DNA of 64,000 nt from Astropecten irregularis (taxonomy: Eukaryota; Echinodermata; Asteroidea; Paxillosida; Astropectinidae): the NCBI GenBank assembly GCA_963971285.1, contig OZ020255.1, positions 9,382,931-9,446,930 on the forward strand. Reading direction: 5' to 3'. How positions within the stretch are numbered: the stretch's first letter is position 1; each line of letters starts with the position of its first letter. The position numbers were made by a program, and so were the translations under genes. The notes below the pieces were generated by a model that was not told the origin of the DNA, ran no database searches, and saw nothing but the letters and a program-made list of their open reading frames with translations. Below, in pieces: positions 10,975 to 21,300 of the stretch.

Positions 10975-13150
10975 ACAGCATAATATTGTACTGGCACCGT
11001 CGGTAAGGTTCATTGTCGAATAATTGTGAAGGTCGCGATACATCGGGCTGACTCGACGTGGAGGCCTTGGTGTCACTTTATTTGAGAAGATACATATTTT
11101 CCCGCGTTTTCAGACACTCATCTGTGAGAAGCTTTAGTTCGGGCAACACTGCTGCAACATAATGAGCCTGTATCCATTCAGCAACCCGCTGAATGTACCC
11201 TATGATCTGCTAGAGGCAGTGTTTGAGTACCTCAGCCCAGCCGATCTCTCACGAGTGGCTGTGTGCAGCCACAGCTGGCGGGACGCTGTCAACCAAGACA
11301 CGCTGTGGCGAGCTCTGTGCCGGAGAAACGACTGGGAGCGATTGGGAATGTCTCCGATCCTCATGGCAGAGGCTCCCACTAACCCTTCCTACCAAGACAC
11401 GGACCCTTCGATGGAGGCACGCCACAATTTCGTGCTCTTTGACGTGGATGAAGTGATTGGCGGCGACTGTCCGCTGGTCGGCGTGCCGCCCACCTGCAGA
11501 TGGAAGGCGGTCTTCATGAGAGCCCGGCACCTTGACGACAATTGGGCAAACCATCGCTGTTGCATTAAATCTATTAAAGTGTTCGACGCCTCGGAACTGG
11601 AGGAAGGGCGTCCGTACGTTCATAGTACGGACGGCGAGGGAGACTGCTTTGTGCTCGGCTTATCCAACAAGACGATGAAGGTGTGGAACTTGAGGAAAGG
11701 GACTTGCGAACACGTGATTACAGTGCACCTCAGCGGTCACCTGGACATTTTGAAGGTCAAAAATGGTGTCATAGTCGCCGGTTGTAAGGGGGGCTCCATA
11801 CGGGCTTTTAGTGCATGCACTGGAGAGGAGCTTGCTGTGATGCTGGGACATAAGGAGACGGAAATCAAACAGCTCTTCTTCGATGGCAAACTGGTCGTGA
11901 GCACAGCCACCGACGACAACGACATCCGCGTGTGGGACGTCCACAGCGGTGCCTGCCGACACACTCTCGCGCCAGGAGACAAGATCAAAGATCTGGATTA
12001 CCGAGACAAGGTGGTAGCAGCGACGCACGAGGACGACTTCCTCCGTGTTTGGGACGCAGACAGCGGCCTCTGCCTGCACAGTTACCCGAACAACCTATCT
12101 TTCCTGAAGGTTTGCGACGGCATCGTGGCCAGCATGTGCTCCGATACCGGTGGGACAAAGCTCTGCATCTGGGACGTGGATGCCAGCCGTTGCATCGACA
12201 CCTTCCCCGTGGCAGACTTCGAGGAGCACTACGGCTCGACGCGGATAGCCAACTGTTTCGCCAACGAAGCCATGCTGCTGCTGTCTCCCCCCAATTTTAA
12301 ATTCGAGTGGATGTACGTGAACAGGCGGAGTCGCAGCGTGCATCTCCTGGAGACCCTGCGTCATCTGAGGACCCAGTACTGCTTCCACGGTAACAGGTGT
12401 GTCATGCATGACCGCTACGACGACAACAACAACGAGTACCGCATCTACAAGGCCACGGCGGATGGTCTTAAACTTACGCAGGCTCTGAAGCATCAATATA
12501 AGGAGAAACTCTTGAGCCTTTGGATGGACGACTTCAAGGTCGTCTACCGTGACGGTGTCAGAAACATGTCGCTCTACGTCTACCAATACTGGTAAGTCAT
12601 CCAAACCAGATCCTGCCAAACTCTTCAGATACAGCAAGATAAACCCATCATGGGAGATACCATGTTTATCCTCAAGCTGGTTGGTAGCACTGACTGGGAA
12701 GCAGTGACACAATTTCGAGAGAATGAAGTTGATTTGCTTGGCATGACGACTACGCCACAGTCGGCTGAATTTGTACAACATTAATTACCCTCACCCAACA
12801 TGATAGCAGTGATTGTGCACACCAAATTAAGATGCTGGCAGACCTGGTGTCTGCGTGCCCATCCAAACCAAGTCATTGACTGAGGGCGCTCTTCTAAATT
12901 ATCTTTAAATAGGTTTCAAAAAGAAGTTTATAGCAGCCCAAGATTTGTGTAGTTTTGATTTTGTTCAATTTGGGTTTTTTATTTTTAAATTAGATTAGAT
13001 TTACATAAAATTTGTCCATTTTTTCTTTTTTATAAACTCGAGAATACTTTTGGTATAATTAATATATAATCGCATTTTTAATGAAACTTATCTTTACATT
13101 TTAAAGGTTTTACTTGTACAAGTTGCTTGAATTTTTATCAAACTTGAATA
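10975..13150 (+). repeat. Tandem duplication unit 2 (contains F-box/WD gene 2)
   Basis: This is the partner of 6680-8985. Shared upstream words include ATATTGTACTGGCACC and GGCTGACTCG. Shared downstream words include GACTGAGGGC, TTAGATTAGAT and TTTTAAAGGTTTTAC. Confidence 0.85.
11162..12595 (+). CDS. F-box/WD40-repeat protein, copy 2 (intronless coding region)
   Basis: It encodes 477 residues with the same architecture as copy 1: F-box near residues 9-55, then WD40 blades with VWN/VWD/VWD/IWD closures. The frame is intact and differences from copy 1 are mainly conservative (for example L32V, V48L, W61L), with a cluster near the C-terminus (FRDSTKD to YRDGVRN). Both F-box and blade motifs are kept, so it is probably functional. 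An acceptor-like GTTTTCAG ends at 11113, in the position equivalent to copy 1, implying a 5' UTR intron in both. As in copy 1, the TGG TAA GTC end overlaps a donor consensus. By family it would be an SCF adaptor; the target is unknown. Confidence 0.9.
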   Translation: MSLYPFSNPLNVPYDLLEAVFEYLSPADLSRVAVCSHSWRDAVNQDTLWRALCRRNDWERLGMSPILMAEAPTNPSYQDTDPSMEARHNFVLFDVDEVIGGDCPLVGVPPTCRWKAVFMRARHLDDNWANHRCCIKSIKVFDASELEEGRPYVHSTDGEGDCFVLGLSNKTMKVWNLRKGTCEHVITVHLSGHLDILKVKNGVIVAGCKGGSIRAFSACTGEELAVMLGHKETEIKQLFFDGKLVVSTATDDNDIRVWDVHSGACRHTLAPGDKIKDLDYRDKVVAATHEDDFLRVWDADSGLCLHSYPNNLSFLKVCDGIVASMCSDTGGTKLCIWDVDASRCIDTFPVADFEEHYGSTRIANCFANEAMLLLSPPNFKFEWMYVNRRSRSVHLLETLRHLRTQYCFHGNRCVMHDRYDDNNNEYRIYKATADGLKLTQALKHQYKEKLLSLWMDDFKVVYRDGVRNMSLYVYQYW

Positions 13151-13393
13151 TTTTGTGTAATGCCAAGTGCCAGTTAACTCTGACTTATGTGATATAATGG
13201 GGCAAGGCACGGTTCTAGAGCCAATATTATGTTTAGAGGGGGAGGGGGCTAGAAGAGCCACTTATTTGGGGGCTAGACCTTTCTTCTAACACTCGCTTCT
13301 GTTATGTTTTATTAGGAGTAGAAATGCATCCACTTATAGCCTACACAATAGCCTTGCAATTTTTTTATGGGGGGGGGAATCGCTTTCTTCGAA

Positions 13394-13724
13394 AGACTCT
13401 ATACACAGATCCGACGGCACGAATTACCATCCGCCATTTCTGCGGTGTCTCCGGCCGCCTTTCGTGTGTATTACACGAATAAGACTTGCGATTTATTGTA
13501 ATTGGCCCTGCAGTGTATCAGGGGACATACACCCTGCAGTATTGAGTGCGGCGGAGCCATAGAGCTATATTATAATTAATTTTAATATATAGGCCTAGCT
13601 CTATGGGCGGAGCGGAAATTCGTTTGTTGTCACTCGGTGGGCACAAAAGGCGGAGAGAGCTAGGTGGGGGGGGACACCGCAGTAATGGCAGATGGTATGT
13701 CGTGCCGTCGGATCGGTCTATACA
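13394..13724. mobile_element. Foldback element with ~55-bp terminal inverted repeats
   Basis: The left arm GATCCGACGGCACGAATTAC...TGCGGTGTC is mirrored at the right by GACACCGCAGTAATGGC...GTGCCGTCGGATC. A second palindrome (CCATAGAGCTATAT...AGCTCTATGG) is nested near the centre, about 13557-13606. Confidence 0.8.
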
Positions 13725-13751
13725 AGGGGGTAACAGAGTAAATACACCATG

Positions 13752-13920
13752 CGAGGATTGGTCAGATGTGATCACATGATTCAATCAAAATGGCTGTTCT
13801 GTGGCAATACCGTGCAGGACAGAACAATTGATTAATATGCACAAGAAAGGTTATTTATTCTTCTTATTGAAGCTGTGCAGGGTTTTTGTTTTACTTTTTA
13901 TAAATTAACAACGGGTGACT
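13752..13920. repeat. Direct repeat downstream of F-box/WD copy 2
   Basis: It matches 10288-10470 strongly over the first 60 bases and weakly beyond. See the duplication finding. Confidence 0.6.
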
Positions 13921-14159
13921 ACGTCAGTAATGAAATTATTTAACATAAAGTGATTTATTAAAGGTAAAGGACTGGATTTGAGATTATTTAAAAAAAAAAA
14001 AAAAAAGAGGTTTTGTTTATAGTTTTGTTCTGAAACTGGTACTCAGTAAAGTTCATACTAAAACCCAGAATTCTATGAAATCACTGTTTTTCTAAACTTT
14101 AATCGTTTTGTGCGAAAAAACTGTATTTTAATGCCCCAAAACGAAACACCGCATCAAGA

Positions 14160-14517
14160 GTAAAGGTAGTATCATACTTTGGTAAGAAACCAAAACAGAA
14201 ATGTTCACATATTACGTATAACTTACAGGGTATGAAGATTGTGATGGTAGAAAGATACCGTTAACATTTTTCGCCTGAAATGGTGTATTTTTCCAGAAAT
14301 TAGCAAAAAGTAAAAATCGTTTTGATCTTTTAAAAGATCAAAAATAAAAGAGAAAAGACTTAAAAAATACTGTGGCTGTTTTTCACTGTTTTCTCAAAAA
14401 GTGGGCACCGTATGGGACTGAAATTTTCACAGATGACTGTTAATGTATCTTCCTTGAGATTTTTGCCCATTTAACTGCATTTCTTTGACAAAAACCAAAG
14501 TATGATATTACCTTTAA
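14160..14517 (+). mobile_element. TTAA inverted-repeat element, family A
   Basis: Starts AAAGGTAGTATCATACTTTG with a mutated target (GTAA) and ends AAAGTATGATATTACC then TTAA. The central palindrome GATCTTTTAAAAGATC is intact. Confidence 0.85.
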
Positions 14518-14751
14518 ACTCAACGTTCGCAAATTCATTTACAGAAAACAAAGGCAAAACGACACTTAACAACAAATTAAATTGAAGAAAAACCGTTATA
14601 CGTCGCTAAAAACGTCAACCATAATTTCGTTGAATTTCAAGTTTTTGTAGATTATAGATTGATATTAATAGTTATGTTGTTGTTGTTTTTTATTCAAACT
14701 CTAAGGAGTTTTCCCAATCCAGAAAATGAGTATAGTCATCAATAATGTAAT

Positions 14752-14800
14752 CTCATGATGATGACTAGAGCAAGCTAGTCGAAACGTTGAGACCTAACCA
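14752..14800 (+). ncRNA. Hammerhead-like motif (GATGA ... GAAACG)
   Basis: GATGATGACTAG, a short loop, CTAGTC, then GAAACGTTGAGAC forms a strong stem bounded by core-like words. Flanking TCTCA and TGAGA can also pair. The same motif is present at 28345-28395 on the minus strand. Hammerhead motifs of this form are known in Penelope-like retroelements. The core here is imperfect, so activity is doubtful. Confidence 0.35.
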
Positions 14801-14890
14801 AAAGTGCGACGAAATAAGAAGTGCGAACGAATACTGGTTTCTCTGCAAACTGATCCATATACTTTTTTTGTCAATAATGTGTTTTTCGTG

Positions 14891-15256
14891 TTAAAGATGG
14901 TATCATACTTTGTTTTTATCAAAGAAATACAGATTCATGGGCAAAAATACAAGAGAGATCATACGGTCACAGTCATCTGTGAAAATTTCAGTCCCATACG
15001 TTGCCCACTTTTTGAGAAAACAGTGAAAAGCGGCCACAGCATTTTTTAAGTCTTTTCTCTTTTATTTTTGATCTTTTAAAAGATCAAACAGATTTTCGGT
15101 CGTTGTTTTACTAATTTCTGGATAAATACACCATTTCAGGCGGAGAAAATTTAACGTTAGGTTGCTACTAGCTTCATCTTCATACCCAGAAAGTTATACG
15201 TAAATCTGTGAGCATTTCTGTTTTGGTCTCTTACCAAAGTATGATACTACCTTTAA
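14891..15256 (-). mobile_element. TTAA inverted-repeat element, family A
   Basis: TTAA lies at 14891-14894 and 15253-15256. Orientation is opposite to 14160-14517. The centre GATCTTTTAAAAGATC is present. Short open frames inside are products of the repeat. Confidence 0.85.
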
Positions 15257-15363
15257 GTCGGCTTTACGTATGTGACTTAGGCCTACATGGAATGTTGTTG
15301 GCATGTTCGTCTTGCCTGCAGGCTTGCCTTTGGCATACAGCTTTACTCCGTATGGTGTTCTAG

Positions 15364-16671
15364 CTACGTGTACGCGTTTTGTACAATATTACCAACAAGT
15401 GACTGGGATAAGTCTTTGAGATGATGTTCGCTCTCCAGCAAGCGGTACCCCATCAGGTTCATCATCTCCGCACAGCGTCCTTGTTGCTCAATCTCCCGGG
15501 CCAAGTTGAACGGAATGCGGCGTCGCCAGGCCTGGAAGACCTGGTTGGAATTCTTCTGGGTGGCGAAGTCGTCCTGCTGGCCGTAGACGGACCTGGTGTT
15601 GGTCTCGATCCACGTCAGCACGGACTTTGGCACTCGGCGCTGGCCGAGGAACGAGTAGATCCTCCGGGCAGCCCCGAGCGGATTCTTCGCCACGTCTTCG
15701 TACCGCAAGAACATGTACCGTCCCCGGAAGGCGTCACTCCGTTGCACCAGCTGGAAGTTTCGTAGGTTGTTCGCGCAGTACCAACTTAGTGCGCGCTTGG
15801 CAAAATCCGTCAGGAGTGACTTCGACTCAGTGTTGGATCTGCTCAGCTTAGGCCTATCCTCCATCACTTTTACCATGGACATGATCACGGGGCGTGGATC
15901 TCTCACTAGATGTATCACCTTCAGGTTGATGTCCTTGTCGTTAATCATCGGAAGCAGCTTCTTCATGTCTGTAATCCGGATTTCTTTGAAGACGATGTGT
16001 TTACTCGCCCGGCAGCTTCTCTCGGCCGCACTTGCCGTGACTACACAGCCCGCATCGTCGGGGACAAATGTTGCGTTGCTGCCGCTGACGCAGACTTCGT
16101 ACAGCCTTGGCACCCGGTGTTGTAGCGTCTTGAAGGGCTGCCTCGCCAGGTATTTAAGGTAGAAGTCCAGTTGATGGAAGTCGCAGCGGAACATCTTGTG
16201 CAGCATGTCAAGCAATAGGTCCTCCCCTTGATCGCTGGACGCTTTTTCGTCAGGCAGCCTCAGCCACATGGAGTGTCCCGGCTCAAAGAGGTAGAAGATG
16301 TCCCGGCTGTTGCCGAGCAGCTCGCCCACGAAGGAGGACCCGGTCCGCATGCTGGCTAAGATCAGGACCCGCTGGGATCCGTCCGAGGTCGACGCCGAAG
16401 CAGCAACAGCAGCAGCCACGTCCAGTGGGGCTCCTTGGAGCCGTCCAGATCCAGCGGCCACACCAGTATTCCTGTCGGCCCGTGCATCCACGGCGTATCC
16501 CTGCTCCAGAATCTCCCGGTCATAAGTCTCATCCAGACGCACTCGCCCAATCGGTAACACCCTTATCAGGACATTGAACAAGACAAGCAGACTTAGGCAC
16601 AGGGTTAGGAAGCATCTACGCAAAGAAGCTCTGGAGTAATACGCCATAATCGCGACCAGATCACTCGTCAC
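15364..16671 (-). CDS. Carbohydrate (GlcNAc/Gal/GalNAc-6-O-type) sulfotransferase, single exon
   Basis: It encodes 435 residues, the usual size for CHST1/3/7-type enzymes. An N-terminal signal anchor (about residues 19-40) predicts a type II Golgi membrane protein. A low-complexity Ala-rich stem (about 85-95) leads to the catalytic domain. The 5'-phosphosulfate loop is RTGSSFVGE (109-117), followed by FYLFEP. The 3'-phosphate motif is LVRDPRPVIMS (255-265). A later RYEDVAKNP segment is also family-typical. It transfers sulfate from PAPS to a sugar hydroxyl on glycans; the exact acceptor cannot be read from sequence. A second ATG at codon 9 (16647-16645) begins the typical short cytosolic tail and may be the true start. 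The gene is intronless, as are many vertebrate homologues. An N-glycosylation site occurs at N199. Confidence 0.93.
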   Translation of the reverse strand: MTSDLVAIMAYYSRASLRRCFLTLCLSLLVLFNVLIRVLPIGRVRLDETYDREILEQGYAVDARADRNTGVAAGSGRLQGAPLDVAAAVAASASTSDGSQRVLILASMRTGSSFVGELLGNSRDIFYLFEPGHSMWLRLPDEKASSDQGEDLLLDMLHKMFRCDFHQLDFYLKYLARQPFKTLQHRVPRLYEVCVSGSNATFVPDDAGCVVTASAAERSCRASKHIVFKEIRITDMKKLLPMINDKDINLKVIHLVRDPRPVIMSMVKVMEDRPKLSRSNTESKSLLTDFAKRALSWYCANNLRNFQLVQRSDAFRGRYMFLRYEDVAKNPLGAARRIYSFLGQRRVPKSVLTWIETNTRSVYGQQDDFATQKNSNQVFQAWRRRIPFNLAREIEQQGRCAEMMNLMGYRLLESEHHLKDLSQSLVGNIVQNAYT

Positions 16672-17308
16672 AAAACAGTTTCAGGCCTATCCCAGTAACT
16701 GCAGCTGATCCTGAGCGCGCCAAAAAATAAGTGTCCACCCTTAGGCCTACTCTTATCGACGTCACGACATTCAAGTCCACGTAACAAGTTGATTATCGGC
16801 ACCACAATGAATTGCACCACAGTATCTTGATTCGAAATAAAGATACCAAAGTTTCACTGTTTGTTTTAGTAAAACGGTTCATGAAAATCCGTCGCACCAC
16901 ATCGAGAATATTGTTATGGGTTTGGTCCCCGATAGCATGTGAACTCATGGATGTAGCAGCCGGCGTTGGCAGTGTGACACGTACACACACTGAACGCGCC
17001 TCAAAACTAGAAATTGGGATTGGTGTCCGGAAGAAATTGAGCAAGACAAAACCACGATCATGCTTCGAAGTCGTGCTCAATAATTCCTGTGCATTGTTAA
17101 AATATTGAAAGGTTTTGCAATCATCATTTATCAGGAAAACAGACAATGCGACAGCTGTTCATGAACCGTGTGGGAAAAAAAAATGTAATCGATCGTGAAA
17201 AATTAATAGAAAACTACATTGTTCTGCAGTTTATTAGAGAATGGTGCAGAATTCAACAGATGTACAGGGCATTGCATCACCACACTACCATCAGTTTTAC
17301 ATGTAACA
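16672..17308. other. Upstream flank of the sulfotransferase
   Basis: No gene is seen. The probable promoter and 5' UTR of the minus-strand sulfotransferase would lie here, but I cannot pin a TATA box or start. Confidence 0.35.
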
Positions 17309-17372
17309 ATGATGATGATGTTACTGCTTTTGTTGTTGTTGATGTTGATGTTGATGTTAATGTTGATGTTGA

Positions 17373-17422
<50 letters not shown>

Positions 17423-17668
17423 GTTGTTGTTGTTGTTTTTGTTGTTGTACGTTGCTGTTGTTGTGTTGTGTTGTGTTGTGATGTTGATGTTGTTGTTGTT
17501 GTTCTTGTTGATGTTGTTGTTTGTTTTTGTTGTTGTACGTTGCTGTTGTTGTGTTGTGTTGTGATGTTGATTTTGTTGTTGTTGTTCTTGTTAATGGTGC
17601 TGTGTTGTTGATGTTGTGTTGTTGTGTTGTGATGTTGATTTTGTTGTTCGTGTTGGTGTTGTTGTTCC
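17309..17668. repeat. Compound (TGT)n/(GATGTT)n microsatellite
   Basis: About 360 bases consist almost only of TGT and GATGTT units, with larger internal duplications (the segment TTGTTGTACGTTGCTGTTG occurs twice). Antisense open frames rich in Asn and Gln here are products of the repeat, not genes. Confidence 0.95.
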
Positions 17669-17681
17669 GAACATTCAGGGG

Positions 17682-17928
17682 CCAATTTCATAAAACTGTT
17701 CAGCACAAAAAGTTGCTTAGCGCAAAAATGTCTCGCACAATAAAACAAACCGCCATTGAAAATTCCATTTGATATCCATGGTCAGCGAACAACAACCAAA
17801 GAACAATCACAAGTGATAGGCCTACACAACACGTGGCAATTTGTTTGTTAACCCTGTTTTTTTTAAAGACAGAAATGTCATGCTTAGCAAATTTTTGTGC
17901 TTAACAGTTTTATGAAATTGGCATCAGG
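17682..17928. mobile_element. Foldback element, GGGGCCAATTTCAT family
   Basis: Left CAGGGGCCAATTTCATAAA and right TTTATGAAATTGGCATCAG are inverted. The subterminal arms GCTTAGCGCAAAAATG and GCAAATTTTTGTGCTTAAC also pair. The interior (AATTCCATTTGATATCCATG, CAAAGAACAATCAC) recurs at 33.6, 36.8, 41.1 and 43.6 kb. Confidence 0.85.
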
Positions 17929-18239
17929 ACTTTTGCCCCAGGCCATTAAACCCAGGGTTGATTTTTTTCCCACTCATCAGTGAAATTGAGAGCCCCGCCC
18001 CTTTCACTTTCCCTGAACTACTAAATTTGAACTCAGTATCATTGTATTATCCTTCAATTAAACCCTTGCTAAATAAATATTTGGATAACTTGTTATGCAG
18101 TATCATGTTAGCAGTGGTGTTATTCTCAATTCTATCATTGCTTACGCTAATTTTACCCGAACTGTTCATTAACATTTTTTGGCAATCCCTCGATCGAAGA
18201 TTATTATCATTTTTAACCTGAACCTGATAATTGTAATGT

Positions 18240-18667
18240 CGCCCTCTATTGACATAAAGCTAGCCCACTTATGGTGACGTCAAACATAAACTTGTACCAT
18301 GCTACCAGTGGCAAGCTGGCACTCTGCGTACGCGTACGTGCACAACACGGCGAAGATACCTATAGCAGGGCGTGAAGCACGAATGCGACTGACACAAGTT
18401 TATTTCGTAGCAAAACCACATACCGGAAGTGCAACAGTGAGTCGTGTATCGTGACTTTGTGTTCATCTTGTGGGCGGTAGTGTGGTAGACTGTTTCCAAA
18501 ACTTCGAGCAAAGCCATCAACTTTTTCTTTCTAAAAATCCACGAACTGACTTCGATCACAGTCGTTTTCGGTAGTGTGTGATTTAACCGTTGTAGTTGTC
18601 AGAGGACGTGCGACCAGGAAGAACAATTGCCATTTGGGAATAGGACAAAATCAAGTTAGTTAAGAAG
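18240..18667 (+). promoter_or_regulatory. Candidate promoter and non-coding first exon of the integrin beta gene
   Basis: A relatively GC/CpG-rich patch ends in TTAAGAAG|GTAAGC (donor at 18668). The integrin beta start exon has a clear acceptor (TTTATTTGCAG, ending 27346) in its 5' UTR, so an upstream non-coding exon must exist. This is the best donor-bearing patch I see upstream. The link is inference; only RNA can confirm it. Confidence 0.3.
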
Positions 18668-18865
18668 GTAAGCTACATTTACTTTTCGAATTAAATTATC
18701 CGTGATTGATTACCGCGTAGCCAACTTTTGTGCCCAGTTTTCGGACACCGTATCTTTCTTGGCTTCGTGATAAACACGGATGAAAAGAATTGTGTTAAGT
18801 TCACCGTCACAGAATTACAACATCGCTCATAAGTAGACTAGGCCTAAATGATCATTTTTGGCATT

Positions 18866-19454
18866 AGGCCACATAAAAAAAAAAAATTGTTTAGCGTCCA
18901 CCTGTTCCAAATTTTCTAGGTAGGAGGGAGGTTTTTATTTTTATTTTTTATTTTAAGGATAGAATGGCAACATGCCTGTGAAAGAAAAGATACATGGTAT
19001 TCATGGTCAGAAAACATGTTAGGAAGATACTGAAGACCATAGAAGCTTTCAAGCTAGATATCTGACCATTGGAAATTTCAGTAGACTAGAGAAACCTAAG
19101 TATGTAGACTTGACTCAAGTCGGGTTACGGTAGTTCTAGTCATGCGCTCGGCTGATACCTTCAGTCCGCCACATCGGTACAAATTTCCGGAACGTTGATT
19201 ATCAAATGTCCCTTCCGCTTAAATTTGTACATTTTTCGCATGCTGCGGCTTCTACCCCAGGTGGCCTTCATGATGTTTAGTCCGAAAATTACGGTAGATA
19301 TTAGCGCACACTGCTTTTACATACAAGGAATAATTGTTTCCCCAAATATTTATTTTTTTTGAGACAAATAAAAAATAAAAAAATAATACAGGTCGGGCTC
19401 ATATCGGAGGTCGGGCGGGGACGCTAAACAAGTAATTTTTTTTTATGTGGCCTT
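18866..19454. mobile_element. Foldback element with AGGCCACATAAAAA ends
   Basis: TTAGGCCACATAAAAA...TTGTTTAGCGTCC at the left is mirrored by GGACGCTAAACAAGTAA...TTATGTGGCCTTA at the right, about 590 bp apart. The interior has no open frame of note. Confidence 0.75.
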
Positions 19455-19665
19455 AGTGTAGTTTACGCCATCCATATTATTTTCAGTATTTATTTGGGTA
19501 AGAAACTGTTTTGTTTTCAGTTTTCACTGAAATATTGCAGAAATAAGTTCTTTTTAGGGTTTTCAGGACCCATGAATAAATTTGCTTTAAGTAACAAATC
19601 TCATTTTGGAACAGAAGAAGGTAAATAAATACTGAAAATAATATGGGTGGCGTAAACTACACTAA
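19453..19665. mobile_element. Foldback element with TTAGTGTAGTTTACG ends
   Basis: TTAGTGTAGTTTACGCCA...ATATTATTTTCAGTATTTAT is mirrored by ATAAATACTGAAAATAATAT...GGCGTAAACTACACTAA. The element directly abuts the preceding foldback and shares its terminal TTA. Confidence 0.8.
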
Positions 19666-19827
19666 CCCCTAATTTTTAAAGATTTTCTCTAGTAGCTAGG
19701 TAGCTACAAATCAACATTTTAATTTTAGCCTGTTGTCATTTAGGCCTAGTCAAGTTCTCTTTTTCAAGCATTGAAAAAATGAAAGATTTAACTTTTTAGT
19801 TTTTACCTTTTCAATTTAATTTGAGTT

Positions 19828-20005
19828 TGCTTGGAGTTAGGAGGACGATCCTAGCAGGATCTTTATCGAAGGCTTAATGGTCAAATCCTGCTAGGATCAG
19901 AATTTCTCAGGCAATCCTAACTCCAACTTTCAAGCATTTTATGGTTTTCAATTTCAGGTTGTTATTTTGGCTGATGGGCAGTTTGTAGCAGTTTAGTTTA
20001 ACATT
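19828..20005 (-). repeat. Dispersed GATCC-hairpin repeat
   Basis: TTGGAGTTAGGAGGACGATC, GCAGGATCTTTATCGAAGGC and GGCTGATGGGCAGTTTG are shared with the other copies. An inverted second GATCC hairpin is included. Confidence 0.6.
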
Positions 20006-21300
20006 CATTATTTCATGTCTACACTTTTTGTGGTAACGCTCAGTGTACAGGTTACATGTACCTGTTCTTCACTTTTTCAAAAGCTAGCGTCTCCAAAAAT
20101 AGGCCCCCTATCCAAGCTGTTGTCAAGAACAATACAATGAGCTTATTTTGTGGTTTTGATATTGTTTTGCCAGAATTGTGCCTCCAACTCCAAGGTTCGT
20201 AGAATACATTGTAAATATTACAAATGTTTTCTCAGTCTTTGATATATTACTTCTTGTTCAAATCCAAGACCTGTGATCATTAACTTATCTGACATGTAGG
20301 CCTAATTAGATAATTATCAAATACAACCACAAGGGAAACTGACTGGAATTAAACTTAGTCATTGAAAAGTGAACAAAGACAAATTGACTGGAGCGGGATT
20401 TGAATCAGTGACCTCCTGAGCACCGTACAGGCGCTCTACCAACTGAGCTATCCAGCCCTACGTTGATGGTGTCCCTAATAATCATGTATCTTTGTTTGTT
20501 TGGCAGTCAGAAGCCATGAAACCACACACATACTGCCATATCCCAGGGATCATTTCATCGATCGATACAAACATATTTTGAACATACTTGTTAATGTATC
20601 CATGTTCATATTTTTGGATAATTAAGAAACGTACAAACATGCCTCTTAAATCTTTTCTTCAGCCTTATTTGTAAGACATTTTTAAGACAACTTTAAGATT
20701 TTTCTTTATGTTTTTTAAACAATGACACACCAAGCTACTTTGATCTTTGGTTTTTCTTTTGAACAATGGTAAGCTAGAACACTATGCTTTTTATTATGCC
20801 AGCAAAAAAAAAAAAAAAGGTTTACTTTGTATAAACCTACGGCTACCAGTACATAAACCGTTCGCTCAAAAATACCATTTGAAAGAAATAATCTGTTCAG
20901 TAAAGCATACTTTGTATCACAGTTACTAACAATAATACATTGAATATGAAGTCGGGTGAAAAATATTTGAGGTTAACCGCGCAGCTTAATAATACTCCTT
21001 AGGCATTTTAACCATCAGTATAATTTATTTATTTGTTTATTTGTTTATATTTTTGGGGAAAGAGTTTATTTATTACATTTGCTTTTAGAACATTGAACTT
21101 TGAAAACACTTGAGACCACGTCCACGGTTAGTCAGCCCATGGCACAATGGTGCTTCAGTAATGGTGCTTTAATACACACATGAGTCATGATACATTCATC
21201 GTTGATGATAAAGCATCATCAGAAAATAGATACACACCCTTGGAATTTAGTTCCGGACCCTCTGGTCATACTGTAATTACTGACAAAGTCTACAAACTGT
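20000..21300. other. Intergenic, no gene seen
   Basis: Apart from the SINE at 20370-20525 this is AT-rich sequence with homopolymer runs and short open frames without coding features. Confidence 0.45.
20370..20525 (-). mobile_element. tRNA-derived SINE (copy 1 of 3)
   Basis: On the minus strand: A box TAGCTCAGTTGGTAGAGCGC and B-box-like region at the GGATTTGAATC side. It is flanked by the TAGGGACACCATCAACGTAGG leader and the (G)CAGTCAGAAGCCATGAAA segment that also precedes the copy at 35.26 kb. Shared sequence outside the tRNA-like part rules out a plain tRNA gene. Confidence 0.75.

Larger units (their letters stand above)
8321..11161. other. Region between the two F-box/WD copies
   Basis: The first about 660 bases are duplicated 3' flank. 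Bases 9650-9975 hold an inverted-repeat element. Bases 10288-10470 hold a segment repeated at 13752. A possible poly(A) signal AATAAA occurs near 9274. I see no other coding exon; several open frames here lack coding features. Confidence 0.6.
12596..15363. other. Intergenic, repeat-rich
   Basis: It contains duplicated 3' flank to about 13150, a foldback at 13394-13724, a direct repeat at 13752, two family A TTAA elements (14160-14517 and 14891-15256) in opposite orientation, and a hammerhead-like motif between them. No coding exon is seen. Confidence 0.6.

Noticed and set aside
17203-17748. Long antisense and sense open frames rich in Asn, Gln, Leu and Val
   Set aside because: They are translations of a TGT/GATGTT microsatellite that stay open by composition, with no non-repeat domain.
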